Made by a program: the position numbers and the translations under genes
Notes under the pieces: generated by a model
What the model was told of the DNA's origin: nothing
Seen by the model: the letters and a program-made list of their open reading frames with translations, nothing else
The model's database searches: none
Part shown: positions 43,005 through 51,278 of the stretch, piece after piece
Layout of the letters: each line of letters starts with the position of its first letter
Position numbering within the stretch: the first letter of the stretch is position 1
Assembly: GCA_041660225.1 (NCBI GenBank)
Contig: JBAZWV010000001.1
Location: 310,001-374,000 of the forward strand
Length of the DNA stretch: 64,000 bases
Direction of reading: 5' to 3'
Source of the DNA: JBAZWV01 sp041660225
Lineage (GTDB): Bacteria; Patescibacteriota; Patescibacteriia; 2-12-FULL-60-25

Positions 43005-44989
43005 TTTTTTGTAAAAATCCACGTGCCGTTCCAGTCGGCAGGGGGTGGGTTATTCATCCATTCGCGGGAGCGTTCGAGAAGCGTCTTTGACGGTCCGTCT
43101 TCTGGATGTGACACGAGCATCGCTTCGGCTTTTTGAATGGCGGACGGGAAATCTTTCGCGAAATAGGCGTCGAGCGCATCTTCAAAATCCTGAGCAAGAC
43201 GGCGATCTGCCTCGCTCACGTCATTCATGAGTCCCATCACCTCGTACATCGTGACCGGCTCCTTCTTTCCTTTGACCGCAACCTTGTCGATGCGTCGCGT
43301 CAGTACACTGTCGACCGCATCCGTCCGTGTCGCTTCTGAAATCAGGATGCCGACACCGTACTCTTTCGTGATCCCTTCCATACGCGAGGCAAGATTCACG
43401 TTGTCGCCGATGACCGTGTAATCAAAGCGGACTTCGGAACCCATATTGCCGACGATCATTTCGCCAGTATTGATGCCGATGCCGATCTTGAGATTCAAAT
43501 CGTCGCCAAAGGCCTTCGCGTCATTCATCTCACGAAGCGCGCGTTGCATTGCAAGGGCGGTTTTGATAGCACGGAGCGCATGATCCGGTTGATCGAAGGG
43601 CGCGTTCCAAAAGGCCATCACCGCATCGCCGATATATTTGTCGAGGACGCCGTCATTCGCGAAGACGATGTCGGTCATGCGCGTGAGGTATGTGTTCATC
43701 ACGTCCACGAGCGCTTCCGGCGTCAGCTTTTCAGAAATAGACGTGAAGCCGCGTACGTCGGAAAACATCACGCTCATGCGCCGCTTTTCTCCGCCGAGCT
43801 TGAGACGTGACGGATCGCGCAAAATAGCATCCACGACCGACACGGAAACGTACCGCGAGAACGCGGATTGGAGCTTGCGGCGTTCCCGATCGGATGTGAT
43901 GCGACGTTCCAGCGTAACGAGTGCGTAGGCAAACACGACCGTCAGCGTGGGCCATACGAGGTCGATCCGATAGCCGCGATCAAACAGGATAAACGCCGCG
44001 AACAAGATTCCGATCCACACAACGAACGACAACGGAGCGCTGTACCGGGCACGGAGCAGCGTCACAAAAAGGCCGATGAGGAATCCGAGAAGGACCAGAA
44101 AAAGCGCGCCGACGTATTTTGGTACGGGCAGCAGCCATCGTTCGGTTAGGAGCGTGTCGTACAGAGATGCATGCAGTTCGACGCCGGGCATCGGGGTTCC
44201 GTTTGACGTCGGCACGAGTTGATCGTCATGCAAATCTGCGGCCGTGGATCCGACGAAGACACTCTTATCGCGGAGAACGGACGGTTCGATCTGGCCCCGT
44301 AAGACGTCGATGGCTCGGATGGTTTCAAAATTCCGGGTCGGAGGACCGTTAAAATTCACGCTGACGCGGGAGATGCTATCGGTCGGAACCTGTTGGAAGT
44401 CATATCCAGGGTGCGCAATCTGAAGAACCTGCGCGGCGAAGGCTGGCGTGACGATGCCATCGGCCGTTGCGGCTGCAAGCGGAATCCGGCGGACCACACC
44501 ATCCACATCCGGAGGCGTGTTGGTGTGTCCGAGCGATCGCGTCGCTTCGCGGATCAACGGAATCGGTTGCACGGAAGCGGCCGGATCGAAAATCAACGCG
44601 TCGCGGCCGGATCGGAGGGCGAGCTCTATAGGCAGCACGACGTTTCCCGCTTTTCCGATCGCGTCGGCGAGCTTCGTGTCGTTTTCCGTATCGGACGGTT
44701 CGGGAAAGTTGACGTCATAACCGATCGAGCGAACACCCGCATTCGCGAGGCGCGTTATCAGTTCGGCGTGCACGGATCGGTTCCATGGCCAACGACCAAC
44801 AGCAGAGAGCGACGCGTCATCGATGGCGACAATCACGATCGATGGATCAGACGGACGTTGCAAAAAAAGACGGTCACCAGCCAACGCGCTCCAGGATTCA
44901 AGAACGCCGCCGACAAACAGGGCAGCGCTCAGGATGCCAATGATGAGTCCGACCCCGATCGGTCGAACGGAAAGGCTGGGTTTAAACAT
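43001..44989 (-). CDS. CHASE2-domain class III adenylate/guanylate cyclase (662 aa)
   Basis: One N-terminal membrane helix, an extracytoplasmic CHASE2 sensor (about 35-290; IVAIDDASLSAVGRWPW, GYDVNFPEP, VFVGSTAADLHD), three further helices (about 300-375), then a cyclase domain (about 400-575). The catalytic set is complete: metal Asp in FSDVRGF, LDKYIGDAVMAFW with substrate Lys and second Asp, and VIGDNVNLASRME with the Asn/Arg pair. A TPR-like helical tail follows. It should make cAMP or cGMP in response to an external signal. FecR-domain neighbours commonly accompany CHASE2 proteins. Confidence 0.93.
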   Translation of the reverse strand: MFKPSLSVRPIGVGLIIGILSAALFVGGVLESWSALAGDRLFLQRPSDPSIVIVAIDDASLSAVGRWPWNRSVHAELITRLANAGVRSIGYDVNFPEPSDTENDTKLADAIGKAGNVVLPIELALRSGRDALIFDPAASVQPIPLIREATRSLGHTNTPPDVDGVVRRIPLAAATADGIVTPAFAAQVLQIAHPGYDFQQVPTDSISRVSVNFNGPPTRNFETIRAIDVLRGQIEPSVLRDKSVFVGSTAADLHDDQLVPTSNGTPMPGVELHASLYDTLLTERWLLPVPKYVGALFLVLLGFLIGLFVTLLRARYSAPLSFVVWIGILFAAFILFDRGYRIDLVWPTLTVVFAYALVTLERRITSDRERRKLQSAFSRYVSVSVVDAILRDPSRLKLGGEKRRMSVMFSDVRGFTSISEKLTPEALVDVMNTYLTRMTDIVFANDGVLDKYIGDAVMAFWNAPFDQPDHALRAIKTALAMQRALREMNDAKAFGDDLNLKIGIGINTGEMIVGNMGSEVRFDYTVIGDNVNLASRMEGITKEYGVGILISEATRTDAVDSVLTRRIDKVAVKGKKEPVTMYEVMGLMNDVSEADRRLAQDFEDALDAYFAKDFPSAIQKAEAMLVSHPEDGPSKTLLERSREWMNNPPPADWNGTWIFTKK

Positions 44990-44994
44990 AGACC

Positions 44995-47004
44995 TTATTG
45001 CTTCGTTCCCGCCGGAAGAACGGTGAAGACGATACTCCCTGCTTTGGTGACGCCCGCCTCAGTATAGGTCGCGGTAATGGTCGCGTTCCCCTGGCCGTTT
45101 ACCCACGCCGTAAAGGTTCCGTTTGTGACACTCCCCACATTCGTATCCGATGTCTGCCACGTTGATTGCTGTGTCACGATGGAAGTAAGGCCGCTCGTGT
45201 ACGTCGCTTTCACGACGAGCGAAACCTGCTCACCGGCGCGAATCGTGGTCTGGCCTTGCGGGATGATATCGATGCGCGAGAGCTTCACAGCATCGTTGAC
45301 CTGGATCACGGTCATCGCTGTCTTCGGACCGGTTTTATCGGCAACGGTTGCCTGCACCGTCACCGAACCGGATTGGGACGCGCTGTACGTCGGACCGTTC
45401 AACGTTCCGAGTGTGCCGATGAGTTTGAATGCGGCACGCGCCGTCACGTCTTCCGTCGTTCCGTCCGCTTTGTATCCTGTTACGCGCAAGAGTGACGTGG
45501 TACCGACTTCGATTGGATTCGGTTGGGCAGTGAGCGTAATGCGCGTCCATGATCCGTCATCCAAAACAGGAACGGTCGAGGTGGGCGCCGGCTTCGAAGG
45601 CACGCCGGGCGTCGTTGACGTCGGTGTCGACGTCGTGGACGTCGGGGCCGTTTCGGGCAATGCTGGCGTTGGCGTCAAAGCGAGTTCAAGACGCGCACGA
45701 ACGGCTGCTTCGCGGGCCAACACGGCTTCGCGTTTGGCACGAAGTTCTGCCAGCGATGCCGTTGAAATATTCGATGAAACGATGTCGAGATCATTGGTCA
45801 CGTTCAAGACACCTTGATGGGCGGCATCCAAACTCATCTTCGCTTCTTCAAGCGTGTTTTCGTCGATGAGACGCGACGCGAGCGCGAGGCGGGCATCAAT
45901 CGCGAGCAGGCGGCCGTAGAGACGGATCGCATGATCGTCTCCGGCCAGTGATTCGTTTAGATCTTCGAGGCGTTGGAGCAACCGATATTGTGCCGATGAC
46001 GGAGCCGCATCGCCGAGGAGGATCGCAACGCGACGCAGCTCACGACGCGCAACCGGTCGGTATGCTTCCTTTGAAGGATTCTTCAGCGTGGATTTCACGT
46101 CCGTTTCAAGAGAGGTAAAGGCTTGGAAGGCCAGTCCTGATTTTCCTTCATCGATGAGCATTTTAATGCCGTACAGTCGACGACCAAGATACGTGCCGAA
46201 CAATGCGGGCGCCTTGTCCCCCGCGAAGCGTAGATGGAGGCTCTCCGAGGCTTTCACAAACGGCTGGAGCATGGACGCAACACGCGCATTGCCACGGGCT
46301 TTCAGCTCTGACGACAGTGAAGCGCGAACGTCCTTCTCAAACGCGCGATCGGCAGCCACGTTCGATTGGAACCACGGATTCGAGCGGTCTTCAGAACGGA
46401 GTGGTTCGATCGCTGTCCACGACCCCTTCTTGTCGAGCGTCGCCATGTTCCCTTCGGCGACATAAAACGGAACGGGATCGGCGTTGACTTCAACGGCGGC
46501 ATCGGAAACCCAGAGCGTCGTTCCGCTTGTCGTAATACCGAGATCGAATGCGGTGCCACGGACGGTCGCGACGACCGTGTCCGTGCGAACGGAAAATGAG
46601 CTTCCGAGATCGAACAAGCTCATGACGCGAGACCACACGCGTCCGCTCAAGAGTTTGAGACGAACCGTGGCCGTTTCGGAATTGGTCTGTGTGAGCAACG
46701 CCTCTTCAACGACAACCGAGGTGCCGGGACGCAGTCGTGTGACACTACCTCCAAAAAACAAAATGGATGCCTCCCCTGTTTCGCCGGTTCGAATTTCATC
46801 CGTGGGTGAGATATGTACCTCGCCTTGAACGGCTTGCCACTCTTCCGTTCCATTGGGACGGACTTCCACATTTGGCTTTTCCACCGTCAGGACAATACGC
46901 GGAGGAGCATCGTCGGTCCGGGCGGATGCCAGAGACCAAAACCAGAACACACTGAGGACAAGGAGGACGATAAACGCACCTCCGGCAACGAGCCATTTTT
47001 TCAT
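44995..47004 (-). CDS. FecR-domain membrane protein with C-terminal Big2-like domain (669 aa)
   Basis: An N-terminal membrane anchor (WLVAGGAFIVLLVLSVFWFW) precedes a FecR domain (ISPTDEIRTGETGEASILF, FSVRTDTVVATVRGTAFDLG, split). A helical middle (about 190-440) with a Pro/Thr-rich linker follows (PTSTTSTPTSTTPG). Finally there are two bacterial Ig-like segments (ITLTAQPNPIEVGTTSLLRVTG in part, IDIIPQGQTTIRAGEQVSL in part). The gene starts the operon leading into the CHASE2 cyclase five bases downstream. A sensory or scaffolding role at the surface is inferred from context. Confidence 0.83.
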   Translation of the reverse strand: MKKWLVAGGAFIVLLVLSVFWFWSLASARTDDAPPRIVLTVEKPNVEVRPNGTEEWQAVQGEVHISPTDEIRTGETGEASILFFGGSVTRLRPGTSVVVEEALLTQTNSETATVRLKLLSGRVWSRVMSLFDLGSSFSVRTDTVVATVRGTAFDLGITTSGTTLWVSDAAVEVNADPVPFYVAEGNMATLDKKGSWTAIEPLRSEDRSNPWFQSNVAADRAFEKDVRASLSSELKARGNARVASMLQPFVKASESLHLRFAGDKAPALFGTYLGRRLYGIKMLIDEGKSGLAFQAFTSLETDVKSTLKNPSKEAYRPVARRELRRVAILLGDAAPSSAQYRLLQRLEDLNESLAGDDHAIRLYGRLLAIDARLALASRLIDENTLEEAKMSLDAAHQGVLNVTNDLDIVSSNISTASLAELRAKREAVLAREAAVRARLELALTPTPALPETAPTSTTSTPTSTTPGVPSKPAPTSTVPVLDDGSWTRITLTAQPNPIEVGTTSLLRVTGYKADGTTEDVTARAAFKLIGTLGTLNGPTYSASQSGSVTVQATVADKTGPKTAMTVIQVNDAVKLSRIDIIPQGQTTIRAGEQVSLVVKATYTSGLTSIVTQQSTWQTSDTNVGSVTNGTFTAWVNGQGNATITATYTEAGVTKAGSIVFTVLPAGTKQ

Positions 47005-47060
47005 AGAAATAGTGATTCGATGGTAACACAGGCATTCCGCAGGGAGAAGGGTCGATCCGG

Positions 47061-47089
47061 TTGACGAAGAGGCGAAATGATGCTATATT
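47061..47089 (+). promoter_or_regulatory. Promoter of rnpB
   Basis: TTGACG, a 17-base spacer, TATATT, placed 11 bases before the first paired base of the RNA. Confidence 0.75.
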
Positions 47090-47099
47090 CCCGCACATT

Positions 47100-47525
47100 C
47101 GGGCCGAATAGATGACCGCTCTGACGCCGTGTTGGAGAGGAAAGTCCGAACACCGTTCGTTGCAGCAATGCAGCGTTCATGGAGAGCCGCTAACGGCGGC
47201 CAGGGTATAGCGCGACAAACGAACGGACACGTGCCCAACGTTTCCGCGTAAGCCTAGGGAAAGTGCCACAGAGACAATACTACTTCGACTTCGGTCGGAG
47301 GAAAGGTGAAAAGTGAACGGACGTAGGTGTCTCCACTTCGGTGGAGCAACGCTCCGCGACCGTTCTCGCATCCTGGTGACAGGATGTTGCGGCAAACCCT
47401 CTCCGGTGCAAGAGCAAGAGGTTCATCGCAAGATGAATCGACTGGTAGCTCGCACGAGGTGACGAGCAATCGTCATCCCAGATAGATGGTCATCCACGAC
47501 AAAATTCGGCTTACCGTTCGGCCCG
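47100..47525 (+). ncRNA. rnpB: RNase P RNA, bacterial type A
   Basis: The P1 helix pairs 47100-47108 (CGGGCCGAA) with 47517-47525. Universal regions are present: GAGGAAAGTCCGAACACC near 47138, GAAAGTGCCACAGAGACAATAC near 47260 (split), and AGATAGATGGTCATCCACGAC followed by AAAATTCGGCTTA at the 3' end. It is the catalytic RNA that trims tRNA 5' ends. Length is about 426 nt. It has its own promoter and terminator. Confidence 0.95.
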
Positions 47526-47530
47526 GATAT

Positions 47531-47563
47531 AAAAACACTCCTTCCAAAGGGGTGTTTTTGTTT
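47531..47563 (+). terminator. Terminator of rnpB
   Basis: AAAAACACTCC / GGGGTGTTTTT arms (one T-G pair), then GTTTTC. Confidence 0.85.
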
Positions 47564-47590
47564 TCGATGCTATACTAAAGACCATTCTCC

Positions 47591-49024
47591 ATGCGCATTC
47601 GCAGAATCGATCTCGCTTTTACAGCACTTCTCTTGCCACTCGACATCCTCGCGCTGTTTGGTGCGGGTCTTGGCGCATATGTCCTCCGCTTTTCCCGCTT
47701 CGCGACCGAGATCCGTCCGATCCTTCAAGACGTCCCGTTCGCCGACTACCTCCAAACGGTTACGCTCTTTGTCAGCATTTGGATCGTTCTCTTTGCGATC
47801 GCAGGGCTCTACAGCACGCGATCACGCAAAGCCTGGGACGAAACCGGACGTATCGTCCTTGCCTGCACGGCCGGAATCGCTGTTCTCATTGCGACGGTAT
47901 TCTTCAGTCGCGACTTCACCACCTCGCGTTTTATCGTGCTTGCCGTGTGGGGATTCGCAATCCTCTTCGTCCTCATCGAACGATTGTTTCTGCGCGCTAT
48001 GCGTCACCTGTTGCTCGGCGCACGCATCGGACACAAGAACGTCATCGTCATCGGATCGTCCAACATCGCGCATAGCATCGTAAACGAGTACGCATCGAAA
48101 CCGATCCTGGGACACACGGTGGTCAAACAATTCGCGGACTGGAATGCGGAAACACGACGTGCCATTGAGAAGCTACGAAAAACGATTCCAGTCGATGTCA
48201 TCCTTCTTGCTGAACCGGATTTACCAAAAGGAAAAGCGCTTGAGCTCATCGCATACGCCGAAGCGCAACACATCACCTTCAAATATCTCGCCGATCTCTT
48301 TGCCGCGACCTTTTCAAACATCGAAATCTCGACGGACACCGGACTTCCGATCGTTGAAGTGAAGCGTACGCCACTCGATGGATGGGGCCGGATCGCGAAG
48401 CGCGCCTTCGATATTGTGTTTGCACTCTTCATGTTGATTCTGACCTCTCCGCTCACGATTCTTTCCATCATCGCGATCGTGATCGAAGATGGATTCCCTG
48501 TCATCTTCCAAAATATCCGCATCGGCGAGGGCGGAGAGTCGTTCAAACTCTTCAAGCTACGATCGATGTATCGCAAGTTCTCGATCGGACCGCAATTCGA
48601 CACGCAGAGCAAAAAGAATCTTCAGATAGAACGCGACCTGATCGCAAAACAAAGCATCAAGAAGGGACCGGTGTACAAAATCGCTGACGATCCGCGCATT
48701 ACGCATATCGGACGCTTCATCCGCCGTTGGTCCGTTGATGAGCTGCCGCAATTCTGGAACGTGCTCGTCGGAAACATGTCCGTTGTGGGTCCCCGACCAC
48801 ATCAACCGCGTGAAGTCGAAAAATATCTTCCCCATCATCGACGCGTTCTCGCGATCCGTCCGGGCATCACGGGTCTCGCTCAGATCTCCGGCCGCAGCGA
48901 TCTCGAATTTGAAGATGAAGTCCGCCTCGATACCTGGTACATCGAAAACTGGTCACTCCTCCTCGACATTTATATCGCTCTCAAAACCCCGTTCGTCATC
49001 CTCTATCGCAAAGGCGCGTACTGA
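47591..49024 (+). CDS. Polyprenyl-phosphate sugar phosphotransferase (WbaP/PssY type, 477 aa)
   Basis: An N-terminal group of four membrane helices and a CoA-binding-like domain (NVIVIGSSNIAHSIVNEY, split) are followed by another helix and the C-terminal bacterial sugar transferase domain: KRAFDIVFALFMLILTSPL, FKLFKLRSMY, RRWSVDELPQFWNVLVG (split), MSVVGPRPHQPREV, RPGITGLAQISGRSDL. The enzyme moves a sugar-phosphate from a nucleotide to undecaprenyl phosphate, the first step of exopolysaccharide or glycan synthesis. Two glycosyltransferases follow directly. Confidence 0.93.
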   Translation: MRIRRIDLAFTALLLPLDILALFGAGLGAYVLRFSRFATEIRPILQDVPFADYLQTVTLFVSIWIVLFAIAGLYSTRSRKAWDETGRIVLACTAGIAVLIATVFFSRDFTTSRFIVLAVWGFAILFVLIERLFLRAMRHLLLGARIGHKNVIVIGSSNIAHSIVNEYASKPILGHTVVKQFADWNAETRRAIEKLRKTIPVDVILLAEPDLPKGKALELIAYAEAQHITFKYLADLFAATFSNIEISTDTGLPIVEVKRTPLDGWGRIAKRAFDIVFALFMLILTSPLTILSIIAIVIEDGFPVIFQNIRIGEGGESFKLFKLRSMYRKFSIGPQFDTQSKKNLQIERDLIAKQSIKKGPVYKIADDPRITHIGRFIRRWSVDELPQFWNVLVGNMSVVGPRPHQPREVEKYLPHHRRVLAIRPGITGLAQISGRSDLEFEDEVRLDTWYIENWSLLLDIYIALKTPFVILYRKGAY

Positions 49025-49077
49025 CTCTTGACGTAATCTCCGCAGATTGCGTGCGCTGCGCGTAAGATAGGCGCGAC

Positions 49078-50193
49078 ATGGAGGAACATGTGACCACAAA
49101 GCGGCCGAAGGTCGCACTCGTGCATGACTATCTCGTTCAGGACGGAGGCGCCGAACGCGTCTTGGCTGTTCTGCAGGAAATGTTTCCCTCGGCGCCGACG
49201 TTCGTCCTTATCTACGACCCCAAACAAAGCCACGAAACGTTCCGCGGTCGTGTGATCCGGACGTCATTCCTCGACAAACTGCCATTCGCGAAGCGTGCCT
49301 ATCAATGGTACCTCCCGTTCATGCCGATGGCCGTCGAACATTTGGATCTGACGGGTTACGATCTCGTGATTTCATCTTCGAGCTCGTTCGCAAAAGGTGT
49401 CATCGCAGCACCGGGAAGCTTACATGTCTGCTACTGCCACACACCGACGCGGTTTTTGTGGCAGGAGCGTCTCGGCTATTTGAATGACCTCCCACAACCG
49501 CGCGCACTCAAGGCACTCCTGCCTCCCCTGCTTCATGGCTTGCGGCAATGGGATCGTATGGCAGCAGAACGACCGGACGTGATGGTGACAAATTCGATCA
49601 CAAGCCGCGAACGCATCAAGCGATACTATCAACGGAATGCAGACATGATCCCTCCGCCGGTGGATGTCGAGCGTATTCCCCTTGCAACGGGACCCGGATC
49701 ATACTGGCTCACGGGCGGACGACTCGTCGGATACAAACGATTCGATCTTGTCGTGAAAGCATTCTCCAAAATGAACCTCCCGCTCAAAATATTCGGCATG
49801 GGACCGGAGCTAAAAAAGCTCCGCCTCCTCGCCGGATCCAAAATCGAATTCCTCGGACACGTCACGGACGATCAAAAAATCGCGTTGTATCAAAACGCAA
49901 TCGGGTTCATCTCGCCGCAGCTCGAAGATTTTGGAATCACCGCTGTCGAAGCGATGGCCGCAGGCCGACCGGTTCTGACATACGGAAAAGGTGGCGGCGC
50001 AGAAACCGTGAAGCACGGCGTGACCGGCCTCCATCTCGAATCGCAATCGTGGGAAGACATCGGCGATGCTGTGATCCGCTTTGATCCATCGCGTTTTGAT
50101 CCGAACGTGATCCGCGCGCATGCCGAAACGTTCTCGAAAGAACGATTCAAGGAACGGTTCCTCGCGTATCTCGATCATGCGCATACTTATTGA
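49078..50193 (+). CDS. Glycosyltransferase family 4 (371 aa)
   Basis: GT-B fold. The acceptor side includes VALVHDYLVQDGGAERVL and HTPTRFLWQ. The donor side includes WLTGGRLVGYKRFDLVVKAF and ISPQLEDFGITAVEAMAAGRPV (split), the EDFGITAVEA motif holding the two glutamates. It resembles mannosyl/glucosyltransferases such as WcaI/WbaZ. It follows the priming sugar transferase and overlaps the next glycosyltransferase by 17 bases, so the three act in one pathway. Confidence 0.9.
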   Translation: MEEHVTTKRPKVALVHDYLVQDGGAERVLAVLQEMFPSAPTFVLIYDPKQSHETFRGRVIRTSFLDKLPFAKRAYQWYLPFMPMAVEHLDLTGYDLVISSSSSFAKGVIAAPGSLHVCYCHTPTRFLWQERLGYLNDLPQPRALKALLPPLLHGLRQWDRMAAERPDVMVTNSITSRERIKRYYQRNADMIPPPVDVERIPLATGPGSYWLTGGRLVGYKRFDLVVKAFSKMNLPLKIFGMGPELKKLRLLAGSKIEFLGHVTDDQKIALYQNAIGFISPQLEDFGITAVEAMAAGRPVLTYGKGGGAETVKHGVTGLHLESQSWEDIGDAVIRFDPSRFDPNVIRAHAETFSKERFKERFLAYLDHAHTY

Positions 50194-51226
50194 TGCGCGT
50201 CCTCTCGCGGATGCGACGAGTGGCGGAGTTGCACGTGTTGCACGCGGTGTCATTGAGGCATTTATTGCGTTGAATGCAACGGATGAGATTGTTCTTGCGA
50301 CAACGGGAACGACAAAACCAGATGTTACATCGCTCGAATCCTCGTTGGTGCGCCACATTCATCTTTCCATCCCGAATAAACTCTGGTCACTCGCGACGTT
50401 TCTCGGCATCACCTCTCTGGATCGTGAAATGGAGAAACGAACGGGAAAGATTGATGCTGTCTTTCTTCCAAATATCGGTTTTGTTGGTGCGATAAAAAAA
50501 CCGTACGTGCTGTTACTCCATGATCTTTCTTTTTTGATCGAACCAAAATGGTTTTCGATGAAGATGCGCCTGTGGCACAACGCCGTCGGAGCAAAAACGC
50601 TGATCCGAAATGCGACGAAACTGCTCGCGGTTTCGGAAACGACGAAGCAGGATGCGATGAGGCTCTTGGGAATCCCTGCGGAACGAATCGATGTGATTCC
50701 AATCGGTTCGACGCTTCCGACCCAAACAGCTCCCTCGACTTCACTCGGGATGACAAGGGAGAAATATCTCCTTGCCCTCGGTTGGAATGATCCGCGAAAG
50801 AATGCGAAGACCGTTGCTCGCGCGTTTGAGATATTAAAACGCGATCCAATCTACGCGGACCTCGATCTCGTCATTGTTGGACGCGACGTGCTCCGCCCGT
50901 CGGACAACGAACTCGCCTCCCTATATAAGAACGCCGCCGCCTTCCTCTATCCATCCTGGTACGAAGGCTACGGACTTCCGCTCCACGAAGCCGCTGCATA
51001 CAGCACACCCTGTATCGCCTCAATCACTGGCGCGCTTCCCGAAACCGCTCCTCCGGGCACCCTCTTTGTCGATCCTGCGAAGCCTCAACACTGGGTAGAA
51101 GCGATTCGGTCCTCCCTTCATATTCTCCCCCTTACGAAGGGGGAGTTAGAGGGGGTTCCCGCAGCCCACAGTTGGGATTTGGCAGCAAACATCCTAAAAC
51201 GCTCTCTTGAAATCGTCATCCGTTGA
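50177..51226 (+). CDS. Glycosyltransferase family 4 with two in-frame repeat insertions (349 aa)
   Basis: GT-B enzyme starting MRILIDARPLADATSGGVARVA; donor domain LALGWNDPRKNAKTVARAF and YPSWYEGYGLPLHEAAAY (EGYGLPLHEA). The start at 50177 keeps the usual MRIxIDAR beginning and overlaps the upstream gene. Two short palindromic DNA repeats lie inside the frame: one encodes APSTSLGMT near residue 187 (between the domains), the other LPLTKGELEGV near residue 317, close to the C-terminus. Both leave the frame open and fall outside recognised motifs, so the enzyme may remain active. Confidence 0.88.
   Translation: MRILIDARPLADATSGGVARVARGVIEAFIALNATDEIVLATTGTTKPDVTSLESSLVRHIHLSIPNKLWSLATFLGITSLDREMEKRTGKIDAVFLPNIGFVGAIKKPYVLLLHDLSFLIEPKWFSMKMRLWHNAVGAKTLIRNATKLLAVSETTKQDAMRLLGIPAERIDVIPIGSTLPTQTAPSTSLGMTREKYLLALGWNDPRKNAKTVARAFEILKRDPIYADLDLVIVGRDVLRPSDNELASLYKNAAAFLYPSWYEGYGLPLHEAAAYSTPCIASITGALPETAPPGTLFVDPAKPQHWVEAIRSSLHILPLTKGELEGVPAAHSWDLAANILKRSLEIVIR
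50731..50760. repeat. Short REP-like repeat inside the glycosyltransferase gene
   Basis: TCCCTCGACTTC then ACTCGGGATGACA matches the right end of the 104-bp element at 15718-15821, minus about ten central bases. It is bounded by TCCCT/AGGGA. Confidence 0.65.
51125..51145. repeat. Palindromic repeat inside the glycosyltransferase gene
   Basis: CTCCCCCTT-ACG-AAGGGGGAG is a perfect palindrome with 9-base arms, followed by TTAGAGGGGGTT. It is unrelated to the other repeat in the same gene. Confidence 0.65.
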
Positions 51227-51278
51227 CGATGAAGGCGTTTATTGGTACGACAACCCTATAACAACCTATCTTATCTCT

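Noticed and set aside
50177..51226. Pseudogene due to repeat insertion
   Set aside because: Both repeats keep the frame and the glycosyltransferase motifs are intact.
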